Assembly: GCA_017475235.1 (NCBI GenBank)
Contig: JAFVGA010000006.1
Span: 271,091 to 335,090, forward strand
DNA: 64,000 bases
Source: Eubacterium sp.
Lineage (GTDB): Bacteria; Bacillota; Clostridia; Lachnospirales; Lachnospiraceae
Direction: 5' to 3'
Shown: piece after piece, positions 45,927 through 55,252 of the stretch
Numbering within the stretch: the stretch's first letter is position 1
How the letters are laid out: every line of letters starts with the position of its first letter
The notes under the pieces: model-generated
What the model was told of the DNA's origin: nothing
The model's database searches: none
What the model saw: only the letters and a program-made list of their open reading frames with translations
Translations under genes and position numbers: made by a program

Positions 45927-48900
45927 CTTCTTCTCCATTCAATATTGCTATAGCATCTTTTGTTGATATTTTCTCCACAGCTTTATCCTCGATGCTTCCC
46001 ATCTCTCTTCTACATATACCTTTATAAGAACAGTAATCACAGGCATCAGCATATGGTTCAACTCTAATATATCCAGTTCTTATATCACCACGAATCTCAT
46101 TTAGTTTGCCATCTACATAATCCAAAAGTTTATTGTAATTGTCTGTATCAAACATAGCTGATTCAGGTTTTTTAGCTGGCAAACTAATTATATCTTCTGG
46201 TTTTGCATTCTCGTCTATATAATTAACTGCTTCTCTGTTTAGAAGCCCTTTCATTTTGTATTCGTCGAAAACGTTTTGCTCAGCAATCTGTTCAGTAGAA
46301 ACTTCATCATTACCGTTAATTTTGCCGACATAGTTTTCTTTGGCTCTGAAGTAAAACGCGCCTGCTGGAATAATATTCATACTAGGATTATTTTTGGCTT
46401 CACGTTCAATTGCATCCTTAAGATATACAAACACTTGCATATTTTTACCGCACATCAATTCACCAAAACTGAAACTAATACTACTGCTAGTTTTGTAGTC
46501 AATCACTTTCACATAAATATCATTTCCATCAACATACTTATCTACGCGGTCTGCTTTACCACCAGCAATACGCTCTTCTAAATATGTGACTTCAAATTGT
46601 CCTCTTTGAAGATGTTTAACTAATGCACTTACACTCTCTTTGGCAATATTACTTAACTGCCTCTTTAAGAACTTGTTAGATGAGTCAGTTTTGATAAACT
46701 CACCAGCTCTATCGCTTTCAAAAGCATCTTTGATTGCGACCTCTAGTAGTTCATCTATTTTACTCTGATCAGTGTTCTTTAAATCTATCTTTTCATCATT
46801 AACCGACTTAAAGAACCTCTCTAAAATATCATGCTCTATATTACCTCTTTGTAATCTATCAAACTGATATACTTCACGTTCTTTAAGATTTAAACCATAG
46901 CCCAAGAAATGATTATAAGGACAGTTCACAAAGTTCTGAGCCTCGGTTACTTTTATACTATCTTCAGAATTGAAAATCTCTTCAGCAAAAGATCTCTCAA
47001 TACCTTTTTGTTTATACTCAAAGTTTTTGCCTTCGTTTATTAGATTGATAGCATCAGTTTCAAGGTTGTTATCTTGCATATACTTCTTCAACGAAGAATA
47101 TAGTTTCTTTTCATCTTCATCCTTTGAATACTTAATGCTTCTAGCATTTTCAGCCAAGAAATCTAATGCAACATTAGTGTTAATAATGTCTTCCACTTCA
47201 TTATTTGTCTCACTATCCAAGATGATCTTTGTTTCTGTTAGAATTCCTTTCAACATATCAACAAAGTAGGATTGCTTGATAGCGTTGAAGTCTTTGTCTT
47301 GGTTGCTAAATGACACAATAAACTTTTCTGTAGGTTTAGTAAGCAACATATACAAATAGAACATCTGCTTAAAGACATTATCTTTTGTAGTAGGTGCTAA
47401 CTCGTAACCTTTTTCCTTTAATTTTTCTCTGTCAGCATCGTTAACTATCGTGGCCGGACTTGATGACTTTGGAATAACTCCATCATTTGCTCCAATCAAG
47501 AAAATCATCTTCTTAATATCTTTAAGACGCGTTCTCTCAATATCACCAACCATTACTTCGTCGATTCCTGGTGGAATAATACCAATCTTTAACGACTCTA
47601 TAGCGCTGACAATTAGTTTTTCAAAATCATTTAGAGTGATCTTTTCACTGCCAAGAGTGTTTTCTATTGTTTCGAGAAGTTTAACTATTGCAGAGTAAAT
47701 CTGACTATACTCTTCTTCTAAAGCATAGTTCCCTTCTTCTTTAAATCGTGCAACATACTCTTCTACTTTCTTTTCAATTTCAAAAGTTTCAAGTATATCA
47801 AAAACGCTCTTACAGTAATCACTGACCGATGATTTAGAACTTCTCATTGTCGTCATATATGGTTTGAATAAATCATATATGTTCTTTCTAATATTGTTTA
47901 CTCTATCCAGATCAAGTCTATCAAGCGGACGTTTCCATTCTTGAGCAAAGCTGTTAAATGATGTTCTCTTAAAAGTAAGAATGTAGTTTTCAATATAATC
48001 TACATCACCTTCTTCAATAGGAGTTAGCCCAGTTCTCAATACATGGAATAATGAGTCATATGAGAAATTCCAATGTGCAACTCTAGCGAGCGCAACAAGC
48101 AAATCGGCAAACGCATTCATACGCGTCTGACGCTTATAATCGATAAATACAGGCATTTTGTATTTACGTGTAATCTTGTCTAAATATTGGTAATAATTCT
48201 CTAAATCGGCCGTTATTATGGCAAAATCCCTATATCTGTAGCCTTCAGTTCTAACAAGGCGCTCAATACGCTTAACAACCGTCAAAACCTCATTTTCTAG
48301 CGAATCTGCCTCATGTATTTCTATAGAATCCTGCTCTTTCTTATACTTTTTATTCTTTTGTCCAAAAATAGTTTTTGAAACAAATGAAAGTGCTTCGTTA
48401 TCCGCAATTCGTTTAGGATTTCCATTCTCATTCTTTATCTTTTCAATATAACCTTCTAGTCCGTTTTCAGCCGCAAACCTTCTTAAATGTCTAACTGTAT
48501 TCTTTCCTAGATAAAACAATTCATCACTAGTTGTGTCTGAAGTTTCATTTAGATCCTCAACTGGCATAGTGGCAGTTACTGTTACATCCACTGCGGTTCT
48601 ACTTAATGCTTCTATTACTCTTTCTTGAATAGGTGTAAAGCCTGTAAACCCATCAAGATAGATATGCATATTTTTGATTATATTCGATGTTGGAATAAGC
48701 TTAATGAATCTATCAAGCAACTCTTCACTTGTTAGATTATTCTCTGTGACATAACTATTAAAACGTTCTCTCACTTTGAAAACATCTTCTAGTTTTGCAC
48801 TTAAAATATCATCGCTTACGCCGATAATTTCTTTTAGTTTATCTTGACTAATGTTGTACTGACCAAACTCACTTATAACAGATTTCATCTTGTCTGTGAA

Positions 48901-49248
48901 ACCTGGCATATCAACTTTGCCCTTGTATATATCCAAGTCATCCCTACAGTCAATCAAACATTTTCTCGTCAAAATAGTCTTAGACAAATCATCCATCATC
49001 CTAGCGTCACTAGGCCCCTGCTCTTCAAGTACTTCGTAAGCTAAACGATTAAAGCCAGAAACCTCAATATTAAACGCACCATGGTTTGGATGCTTATCCA
49101 AAATCTCTTTTTGTGCCTCAAGGGAATACTGATCAGGCACCAAAAGAACGAATCTACTGTCTGGATTATCCATAGATTCTTTTATTAACTTTTGTTGTAA
49201 TTTGTAAGATTTTCCGCTACCAGCGGTTCCTATAATAAAATTAAGCAT
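45904..49248 (-). CDS. addB: ATP-dependent helicase/nuclease subunit B (AddB)
   Basis: A 1114-residue protein starting MLNFIIGTAGSGKSYKL (Walker A), with AddB-type 'LLVPDQYSLEAQKEIL'. The C-terminal nuclease has the iron-sulfur Cys set (NCPYNHF near 790 and CDYCSYKGIC near 1075) and 'VKVIDYKTSSS'. It is the nuclease partner of AddA. An extended -10 box (TGGTATAAT, -10 at 49270-49275) lies 22 bases before the ATG. Confidence 0.96.
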   Translation of the reverse strand: MLNFIIGTAGSGKSYKLQQKLIKESMDNPDSRFVLLVPDQYSLEAQKEILDKHPNHGAFNIEVSGFNRLAYEVLEEQGPSDARMMDDLSKTILTRKCLIDCRDDLDIYKGKVDMPGFTDKMKSVISEFGQYNISQDKLKEIIGVSDDILSAKLEDVFKVRERFNSYVTENNLTSEELLDRFIKLIPTSNIIKNMHIYLDGFTGFTPIQERVIEALSRTAVDVTVTATMPVEDLNETSDTTSDELFYLGKNTVRHLRRFAAENGLEGYIEKIKNENGNPKRIADNEALSFVSKTIFGQKNKKYKKEQDSIEIHEADSLENEVLTVVKRIERLVRTEGYRYRDFAIITADLENYYQYLDKITRKYKMPVFIDYKRQTRMNAFADLLVALARVAHWNFSYDSLFHVLRTGLTPIEEGDVDYIENYILTFKRTSFNSFAQEWKRPLDRLDLDRVNNIRKNIYDLFKPYMTTMRSSKSSVSDYCKSVFDILETFEIEKKVEEYVARFKEEGNYALEEEYSQIYSAIVKLLETIENTLGSEKITLNDFEKLIVSAIESLKIGIIPPGIDEVMVGDIERTRLKDIKKMIFLIGANDGVIPKSSSPATIVNDADREKLKEKGYELAPTTKDNVFKQMFYLYMLLTKPTEKFIVSFSNQDKDFNAIKQSYFVDMLKGILTETKIILDSETNNEVEDIINTNVALDFLAENARSIKYSKDEDEKKLYSSLKKYMQDNNLETDAINLINEGKNFEYKQKGIERSFAEEIFNSEDSIKVTEAQNFVNCPYNHFLGYGLNLKEREVYQFDRLQRGNIEHDILERFFKSVNDEKIDLKNTDQSKIDELLEVAIKDAFESDRAGEFIKTDSSNKFLKRQLSNIAKESVSALVKHLQRGQFEVTYLEERIAGGKADRVDKYVDGNDIYVKVIDYKTSSSISFSFGELMCGKNMQVFVYLKDAIEREAKNNPSMNIIPAGAFYFRAKENYVGKINGNDEVSTEQIAEQNVFDEYKMKGLLNREAVNYIDENAKPEDIISLPAKKPESAMFDTDNYNKLLDYVDGKLNEIRGDIRTGYIRVEPYADACDYCSYKGICRREMGSIEDKAVEKISTKDAIAILNGEEDVADSMD

Positions 49249-49364
49249 TCCGTACCCTCACTGTCTAGTATTATACCATAAATCAGAGTCCAATAAATGG
49301 TACTTTTGAATTGTTTAATGGGCAAAAATGTATTATTATATTCTTTGCGTAAAGGATTAATAAT

Positions 49365-50081
49365 ATGGAGAATTCAAACAAAAAAGCGTACATAAAAGGT
49401 TTGGAGACAGGAATTCCAATTGGACTAGGATATTTGGCGGTGGCGTTCACTCTAGGTATCCAGGCTAAGAAGATTGGGATTACTGCTGTTCAATCTGCCA
49501 TTATGAGTTTTGGACTTCACGCATCTGCTGGAGAGTATATTTTCATTTCTCTCTTTGGCGCTGCAACTGGAATTCTTGTTATGGTTTTGATGGAAATGGT
49601 TGCTAATGCTAGGTACCTTTTGATGTCATGTTCGCTAAGCCAGAAGATTCCTGAGGACACTCCACTTTGGAAACGTCTTATTATGGGATACTTCATCACC
49701 GACGAAATCTTTGGCGCAGCCATCGCTGTAAAAGGCAAACTTAATCCATACTACATTTTTGGAATGGCTACTGTGGCTAGTCCTGGATGGGTTATTGGTA
49801 CTGCTCTCGGTGTGGTTTTAGGTAATGCACTTCCAAGTAATGTTATTAGTGCGTTGAGTGTCGGTTTGTTTGGAATGTTTATCGCTTGTATTATTCCTGA
49901 GGGCAAGAAAAACAAGATTGTTGCGATTGTTATAATTATCAGTTTTGTGGCTAGTTATCTTGCTTCAATTATTCCTGTGGTTAAAAATATAGATAGCGGA
50001 ATTAAGATTATAGTTCTCACTGTTGTGATTGCGGGAATCTTTGCAGTGGTCAAGCCAGTAAAGGAGGGTCAGAATGAATAA
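49365..50081 (+). CDS. azlC: AzlC-family branched-chain amino acid exporter subunit
   Basis: A 238-residue protein with about six helices; 'GIPIGLGYLAVAFTLGIQAKK' and 'ANARYLLMSCSLSQK' are AzlC hallmarks. With AzlD it exports branched-chain amino acids or analogues. AAAGGA precedes the ATG, and a TTGTTT-17-TATTAT promoter candidate lies in the 116-base gap to addB. Confidence 0.93.
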   Translation: MENSNKKAYIKGLETGIPIGLGYLAVAFTLGIQAKKIGITAVQSAIMSFGLHASAGEYIFISLFGAATGILVMVLMEMVANARYLLMSCSLSQKIPEDTPLWKRLIMGYFITDEIFGAAIAVKGKLNPYYIFGMATVASPGWVIGTALGVVLGNALPSNVISALSVGLFGMFIACIIPEGKKNKIVAIVIIISFVASYLASIIPVVKNIDSGIKIIVLTVVIAGIFAVVKPVKEGQNE

Positions 50082-50376
50082 GTTTTATTTGACACTTCTA
50101 TTGATGGCAATTGCCACATACTTGATAAGAGTTTTGCCGATTACATTAATTAGAAAAGAAATTAAGAATAAATATATAAGATCATTTTTATACTACGTGC
50201 CATATGTCACACTTTCAGTTATGACATTCCCTGCTATTATTACAGCCACTCAGTCTTGGATATCCGGTGCGCTGGCACTAGTAACAGCGATTATCGTGGC
50301 GTGGAAAAAGTCGAATCTATTTATTACTGCAGCAGCAAGTTGTTTTGTAGTATTTATTGTAGAATTGTTCATATAA
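50074..50376 (+). CDS. azlD: AzlD-family branched-chain amino acid transport protein
   Basis: A 100-residue protein with about four helices, including 'YLIRVLPITLIRKEIKN' and 'SFLYYVPYVTLSVMTFPAI', the AzlD pattern. It overlaps azlC by eight bases, with AAGGAGG before its ATG. Confidence 0.93.
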   Translation: MNKFYLTLLLMAIATYLIRVLPITLIRKEIKNKYIRSFLYYVPYVTLSVMTFPAIITATQSWISGALALVTAIIVAWKKSNLFITAAASCFVVFIVELFI

Positions 50377-50410
50377 AAAACACCAGTTGAATTAACAACT
50401 GGTGTTTTAT
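50376..50410. terminator. Bidirectional terminator between azlD and the anchored protein
   Basis: CACCAGTTG (50381-50389) pairs with CAACTGGTG (50396-50404), extended by A/T flanks on both sides. Confidence 0.92.
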
Positions 50411-50413
50411 TAT

Positions 50414-51160
50414 TTAATCATCGTCTTCTGCATCTGGTTTTTCTTGGTCTTGTGAGTAGTATACTTTTACTTTATCGAACTGTTCTCTTGTGTCAAACGA
50501 TTGTTTAACTGAAGCGCCCTTTGTAAAGACTTCTGAATCGTTCTCAATCATATCTTCGCTTTCAATGTCTACTAGCTCACCTTTCTGGTAGAACAATACA
50601 TGTGTTTCTACTCCTTTTAAGTCGAAGTCGCCTTCATTCTTTGATGTAACATTAACAATATTTCCAACCACTTTTTTCTTATACATTATGTTCTTAAGTC
50701 CAGGCTTTACACTAGTAGCTGGTGCAGCCGAAATCTTATATTCATCATTCTTTACCTTAACACCCTCTGTGTCAAAGTCTAGACTAACTACAGACTGAGA
50801 ACCTGGATCCATAAAGATAGATTCTCTTTCAGTTCCTACATTTGTGTTAGCTCCGTCAAAGATTTTTCCAGTTACTGCTACTGCAGCATCAGATGATCCA
50901 GTATTTTGAAGAACTAAAACCATACTGTAATCGTCGTCTTCAATAGTTGTATACTTCTTTACAACTTTGATGTCCGTTGAGTCAACATTTGCTTTTGCTG
51001 TCTGAGCAGCTGTCTGTGTAGCTTGAGTAGATGCAATTGTTGGTGCACTTGTAACTTCGTCTTTTTTACTAGTGTTTCTTCCAAGAACAAATGCTAATAC
51101 TACAATCAAAGCTACCACTACCACACAAAGTGCGATAATAATTCCATTTTTCTTTTTCAT
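50414..51160 (-). CDS. Membrane-anchored extracytoplasmic protein, function unknown (248 aa)
   Basis: An N-terminal anchor (about 5-27) is followed by a Thr/Ala/Gln-rich linker (about 38-60) and a beta-rich domain. A segment 'MVLVLQNTGSSDAAVAVTGKIFD' resembles the FxLYD/DUF4352 type of outside domain; the end is acidic (DAEDDD). I cannot name a function. It lies 45 bases after nadE and is probably co-transcribed with it; AGGAGG precedes the ATG. Confidence 0.78.
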   Translation of the reverse strand: MKKKNGIIIALCVVVVALIVVLAFVLGRNTSKKDEVTSAPTIASTQATQTAAQTAKANVDSTDIKVVKKYTTIEDDDYSMVLVLQNTGSSDAAVAVTGKIFDGANTNVGTERESIFMDPGSQSVVSLDFDTEGVKVKNDEYKISAAPATSVKPGLKNIMYKKKVVGNIVNVTSKNEGDFDLKGVETHVLFYQKGELVDIESEDMIENDSEVFTKGASVKQSFDTREQFDKVKVYYSQDQEKPDAEDDD

Positions 51161-51205
51161 AATATCCTCCTAAATATTATTTATATAAAGTTCAATAATT
51201 AAGTA

Positions 51206-53170
51206 CTACTTTAAATAATCTAGCCAAACTTTGGCTGAGGCGTCTGACGGCATCAAGAATCCACCTCTTGGTGAAAATCCAAATGAGTAAACCCCTGGTC
51301 CATCTGGACTACAATTTCTCTTAAACTGTTGTGAGAAGAATCTCTTTATAAACACTTTTAACCAGTGCTTAACTACATCTGGCTTGTACTGCTCCATAAA
51401 GTTAACTATAGCATCTGACTCCACTTCACTTGGAGTTTTGCCTAAATACACTATCTCATACAAGAAGAAATCGTGCAACTCATATGGTCCTACTATATCC
51501 TCAGTCTTCTGTGCAATCTTATCTTTCTTGCTTGGAAGAAGTTCTGGACTAACTGGTGTATCTACTATATCTTTGAGAATCTTGCTTAGACGCTCATTCT
51601 TAATTCTATCTGCCTCGTAGTTTACCACTTCTCTAATCACTGTCTTTGGAATGTTGGCATTTACACTATACATCGACATATGATCTCCGTTGTAAGTGCA
51701 CCATCCAAGAGCGAGTTCGGAGAAGTCTCCAGTTCCTACCACCAATGCATTATTATCATTTGCCACATCCATCAAAATCATTGTTCGCATTCTAGCCTGC
51801 GCATTTTCAAATGTAGCATTCTTATTTCTAATACCATGTTTGATGTCTGAGAAATGTTGTTTTACAGATTCTGTTATATCTATCTCTTTCTTAGTGACAC
51901 CATAAAATCTCATCATCTTACTAGCGTTATCGTGTGTTCTACTAGTTGTTCCAAAACCTGGCATTGTGATTGCGATAATATTCTTGTGATTAATCTTTAG
52001 TTCATCACAGGCATTCACACATGCAATGAGAGCCAAAGTAGAATCAAGTCCACCCGATATGCCAACTACCAATTTGTCAACGCCGATAGTCTTCATTCTC
52101 TTCACCAAAGCCTTCGACTGAATCTTCAAAATGTTTTTACACATCTTTACTTTGTCGCGCTCATCATCAGGGATGAATGGATTATAGCCCAACATATCTG
52201 AAGGCATCGACCAATAATCACCGTCTAGCATTACAATATCAGGACGTTTGTGTTTAGAAGGGCCCTCTTCAGACTTAGCAATTGTTTGTCCGTACTGATT
52301 GCGAACTAACGCATCCTTCTTTTCATCTATATCCACTTCTGCTATTATTGCTTGATTTTTAAATGGAATAGACTTCTTATACACAGTGTACTCACTTGCA
52401 ATAGCGCTTTCTCCAGCAAAGACAAAGTCAGTACTAGATTCACCATCACCCGCTTCAGCATAAACCACCTGAGCATTAGAATCATAAGCAACGTTTTGAA
52501 CAAAGTACTCTGTATCTTCGTCCACTACTTTCCTTCTAGCTCCTAAATGCGCTACTATATCTACTTCATCGCCTCTGTATGAGCACTCGTAGTATTTGCC
52601 TACACCGTCATTTCCAATTCCGACACCTAGCGTAAAACCAAGTTGTCTTTTGAAATCAATTCTTAGGTTTTCACTTATATCTAAATCGTAACCTTTCGAA
52701 AAATCTTCAATTATCTTTCCTGATTTATTTTTAAGAGATTCTGGGAAGAATTCGATATTCTTAATTTTTCCTCTTAGTCTATATCTAAACCATCTAAACT
52801 CATCTCCGTATGCATCCCAAAAAGTTTTGTTCTTAATATCAAAACCGCAAAGTTTTCCTTTAAACAAAACTGCAGCCACGTTGTAAAGATCGTGGTCCAT
52901 CATAATAGGCAAACCAAAAACAATAGCAGCCTTGATATCTTTAGTCTTCTCTGCTATCACTTCAAGATTTTCCATAGCACTCTCTAGCAAAGCGTCTTGG
53001 AAGAATAAATCTCCGCAAGTACAACCCGTTAGCGATAGTTCTGGAAATACGATTAGTTTTGCACCTTTCTTTCCAGCATTCTTGGAAATTCTTATAATCT
53101 CTTTTGCATTCGCTTTTGGATCGGCCACTGTAATGTTGGGTGTAGCCGCACATACTTTAATCTTTTTCAT
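51206..53170 (-). CDS. nadE: NAD(+) synthase, large form with a probably inactive glutaminase domain (654 aa)
   Basis: The C-terminal half is a normal NAD+ synthetase with the PP-loop SGGLDSTLA and 'VVGTGDFSELALGWCTYNGDHM'. The N-terminal half is a nitrilase-type glutaminase with Glu (FPELSLTG) and a Lys (NKTFWD) of the triad. Where the family has the nucleophile (consensus around EICEDLW) this protein reads GVGIGND, with Gly186 in place of Cys. It may therefore need free ammonia or a partner amidotransferase. Length matches the glutamine-dependent form. GGAGG precedes the ATG. Confidence 0.93.
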   Translation of the reverse strand: MKKIKVCAATPNITVADPKANAKEIIRISKNAGKKGAKLIVFPELSLTGCTCGDLFFQDALLESAMENLEVIAEKTKDIKAAIVFGLPIMMDHDLYNVAAVLFKGKLCGFDIKNKTFWDAYGDEFRWFRYRLRGKIKNIEFFPESLKNKSGKIIEDFSKGYDLDISENLRIDFKRQLGFTLGVGIGNDGVGKYYECSYRGDEVDIVAHLGARRKVVDEDTEYFVQNVAYDSNAQVVYAEAGDGESSTDFVFAGESAIASEYTVYKKSIPFKNQAIIAEVDIDEKKDALVRNQYGQTIAKSEEGPSKHKRPDIVMLDGDYWSMPSDMLGYNPFIPDDERDKVKMCKNILKIQSKALVKRMKTIGVDKLVVGISGGLDSTLALIACVNACDELKINHKNIIAITMPGFGTTSRTHDNASKMMRFYGVTKKEIDITESVKQHFSDIKHGIRNKNATFENAQARMRTMILMDVANDNNALVVGTGDFSELALGWCTYNGDHMSMYSVNANIPKTVIREVVNYEADRIKNERLSKILKDIVDTPVSPELLPSKKDKIAQKTEDIVGPYELHDFFLYEIVYLGKTPSEVESDAIVNFMEQYKPDVVKHWLKVFIKRFFSQQFKRNCSPDGPGVYSFGFSPRGGFLMPSDASAKVWLDYLK

Positions 53171-53206
53171 AAAACCCTCCGTTTTGCCTCCCCTCTATTA
53201 TAAAAC

Positions 53207-53238
53207 AAACCCAAATGCTTTAACAAGCATCTGGGTTT
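53207..53238 (-). terminator. Terminator of dapA-dapB
   Basis: AAACCCAAATGCTT (53207-53220) pairs with AAGCATCTGGGTTT (53225-53238) with one mismatch, followed on the minus strand by a T-rich run. That run also holds a TATAAT that may be the nadE -10. Confidence 0.88.
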
Positions 53239-53243
53239 AATTT

Positions 53244-53999
53244 TTAGTCTATAACATCACTCATATCGTACATACCTGGTCCTTTGCCCGCCAAGAACTT
53301 GGCCGCATCTATTGCGCCTTTGGCGAAGACCGCTTTCGAGTATGCTGTATGCTGAATCTCGATAACCTCGTCTGTTCCAGCATAGATTACGTCGTGCTGT
53401 CCAACGATTGTTCCACCTCGAACCGCTGAGATTCCAATCTCATTGTCAGATCTCTTCTCGCGCTTCTGACTTCTATCGAAAACATATTCATATCTGTTAT
53501 CCTTTGTCTCGTTGATTACATCTGCTAGAGCAAGTGCTGTTCCACTTGGTGCATCAAGCTTCTGGTTATGATGTTTCTCAACAATCTCAATGTCATATCC
53601 TCTATCTGCCAATACTTCCGTTGCCATCTTTAGAAGTTTCATCAATGTGTTAATTCCAAGTGACATATTTGCGGACTTTAAGACAGCAACATCCTTTGAT
53701 ACTTCTTCAACTTTTGCTAACTGCTCTTCTGACAAGCCTGTTGTACAAAGAACTACTGGAGTGTTCTTTTCTTTGGCGTAGTCGAGAAGTGCGTCCACAG
53801 CCACTGCCACTGAAAAATCAATGATAGCATCCGCTTCCACATCACAGTCCATGATGTTTGCAAAAACTGGATATCCAAAGTTTTCTTCTGTATCTAAGTC
53901 TATACCTGCAACAATCTCGATAGCGTCATCATTTGCTACGAGTTCAGATATAACTTTACCCATATGGCCATTACAGCCATGCATTATTACTTTTGTCAT
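53244..53999 (-). CDS. dapB: 4-hydroxy-tetrahydrodipicolinate reductase
   Basis: A 251-residue protein with the N-terminal NAD(P) motif (HGCNGHMGKVI), 'SANMSLGIN' and the catalytic loop EKHHNQKLDAPSGTAL. It reduces the DapA product with NAD(P)H on the way to DAP and lysine. It lies nine bases after dapA. Confidence 0.97.
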   Translation of the reverse strand: MTKVIMHGCNGHMGKVISELVANDDAIEIVAGIDLDTEENFGYPVFANIMDCDVEADAIIDFSVAVAVDALLDYAKEKNTPVVLCTTGLSEEQLAKVEEVSKDVAVLKSANMSLGINTLMKLLKMATEVLADRGYDIEIVEKHHNQKLDAPSGTALALADVINETKDNRYEYVFDRSQKREKRSDNEIGISAVRGGTIVGQHDVIYAGTDEVIEIQHTAYSKAVFAKGAIDAAKFLAGKGPGMYDMSDVID

Positions 54000-54008
54000 T
54001 ATAGCCTT

Positions 54009-54893
54009 CTATAGAATACCGTAGTCTTCCATTGCTTTTCTTAGGCGCTCCTTGCCAGCGTCTGTCATCTCTGTTAGAGGTGCACGAAGTGAACCAGCGT
54101 TGTAGCCAAGCATATTTACACCAGCCTTAACTGGGATAGGGTTTACTTCGCAGAACAATGCTCCAATCAAATCGATTGCATCAAGCTGAAGTTTCTTAGC
54201 AGTTTCAAAATCGCCGTTTAGATAAGCTGTTGTCATATCGTGAACCTGCTTTGGAGCTACGTTACTCCAAACTGAAATAACACCGATTCCACCAAGTGAC
54301 ATTAGAGGCAATACCTGATCATCATTTCCTGAATAGATATCAAGACATCCATCAGCTAGCGCTGCCAATTTAGCAACCTGTCCAATGTTTCCTGATGCTT
54401 CTTTGATAGCAACTACGTTTTCTACTTCTTTCGCAATTCTTACTGCTGTCTCAGGCTGAATATTTGTACTTGTACGTCCTGGAACGTTGTACATAATGAT
54501 CGGAATATCAACTGCATCTGAGATAGCCTTGTAATACTGATATAAACCTTCCTGTGTAGCCTTGTTGTAGTAAGGTGTTACGCACAAAAGTCCATCTGCT
54601 CCCAAGTCAGCCGCCTTCTTCGAAAGATTAATAGCCTCAGCTGTTGAGTTTGAACCTGTACCTGCAACAACAGGAATTCTTCCAGCCACTTTATCAATAC
54701 AATACTTGATTGTAGCTAGATGCTCATCATCGTTCATAGTTGATGCCTCACCAGTAGTTCCGCATACGATAATCGCATCCGTCCCACCTTCAATCTGCAT
54801 CTCGATTAACTTTCCGAATTCGTCAAAGTTAACACTTCCGTCCTCGTTGAATGGTGTAATAATCGCTACACCTGCTCCTTTAAAAATAGACAT
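54009..54893 (-). CDS. dapA: 4-hydroxy-tetrahydrodipicolinate synthase
   Basis: A 294-residue TIM barrel with GTTGEAST, catalytic Tyr135 (MYNVPGRT) and Schiff-base Lys164 (VAIKEASGN). It condenses pyruvate with aspartate semialdehyde, the first step of the DAP/lysine branch. Expression should fall when lysine is plentiful, through the riboswitch upstream. AGGAGG stands eight bases before the ATG. Confidence 0.98.
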   Translation of the reverse strand: MSIFKGAGVAIITPFNEDGSVNFDEFGKLIEMQIEGGTDAIIVCGTTGEASTMNDDEHLATIKYCIDKVAGRIPVVAGTGSNSTAEAINLSKKAADLGADGLLCVTPYYNKATQEGLYQYYKAISDAVDIPIIMYNVPGRTSTNIQPETAVRIAKEVENVVAIKEASGNIGQVAKLAALADGCLDIYSGNDDQVLPLMSLGGIGVISVWSNVAPKQVHDMTTAYLNGDFETAKKLQLDAIDLIGALFCEVNPIPVKAGVNMLGYNAGSLRAPLTEMTDAGKERLRKAMEDYGIL

Positions 54894-54942
54894 TTCTATG
54901 TCCTCCTAAAATATATTTTAAACAATAGTGTACTTATCTTGT

Positions 54943-54972
54943 AAAAAAGGAAGCTCAACGTTTCGAGCTTCC
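54943..54972 (-). terminator. Riboswitch-controlled terminator before dapA
   Basis: GGAAGCTC (54949-54956) pairs with GAGCTTCC (54965-54972), followed on the minus strand by six U's (54943-54948). It is the expression platform of the lysine riboswitch. Confidence 0.92.
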
Positions 54973-54984
54973 TTTTTCAAAAAT

Positions 54985-55150
54985 TAATAAGTAGCTCTCC
55001 ATCTTTTGATGACAGTCACAAGACTCTTAATCCTATGCCCAGGAAAACCTTTCCTAGCAGTTATCCTTCGGCGCTGTCTCCTTTCAGTTATACTCAACTG
55101 CTTAGGTGCATCCTATAACTTACTCATATCTAGCGCAGCCTCTACTATGT
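54985..55150 (-). promoter_or_regulatory. Lysine riboswitch (L-box) aptamer
   Basis: Conserved blocks occur in order: AGTAGAGGCTGCGC at the 5' end, GGATGCACC, GAAAGGAGACAGCGCCGAAGG, CTGGGCATAGG and GTCTTGTGACTGTCATC, then GAGCTACT which closes P1. These match the lysine aptamer. Position directly before a terminator and dapA supports OFF control by lysine. Confidence 0.93.
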
Positions 55151-55163
55151 TTAATTCTCTATA

Positions 55164-55192
55164 ATCTTAACATTATGCTATATGTCTGTCAA
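55164..55192 (-). promoter_or_regulatory. Promoter of the lysine riboswitch-dapA-dapB transcript
   Basis: Perfect TTGACA (55187-55192), 17-base spacer, TAAGAT (55164-55169), about 20 bases before the aptamer. Confidence 0.9.
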
Positions 55193-55220
55193 CCAAGCAG
55201 ACATCACATTCGAGCAATAA

Positions 55221-55248
55221 AAAAGGAGCCTATCGCCAGGCTCCTTTT
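55221..55248 (-). terminator. Terminator of the GH128 gene pair
   Basis: AAAAGGAGCCT (55221-55231) pairs with AGGCTCCTTTT (55238-55248), just after the stop at 55253. Confidence 0.93.
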
Positions 55249-55252
55249 TATA

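Noticed and set aside
42306-49248. addAB as part of a phage defence island
   Set aside because: AddAB is the standard housekeeping break-repair enzyme of Firmicutes; no toxin, nuclease or defence genes adjoin it.
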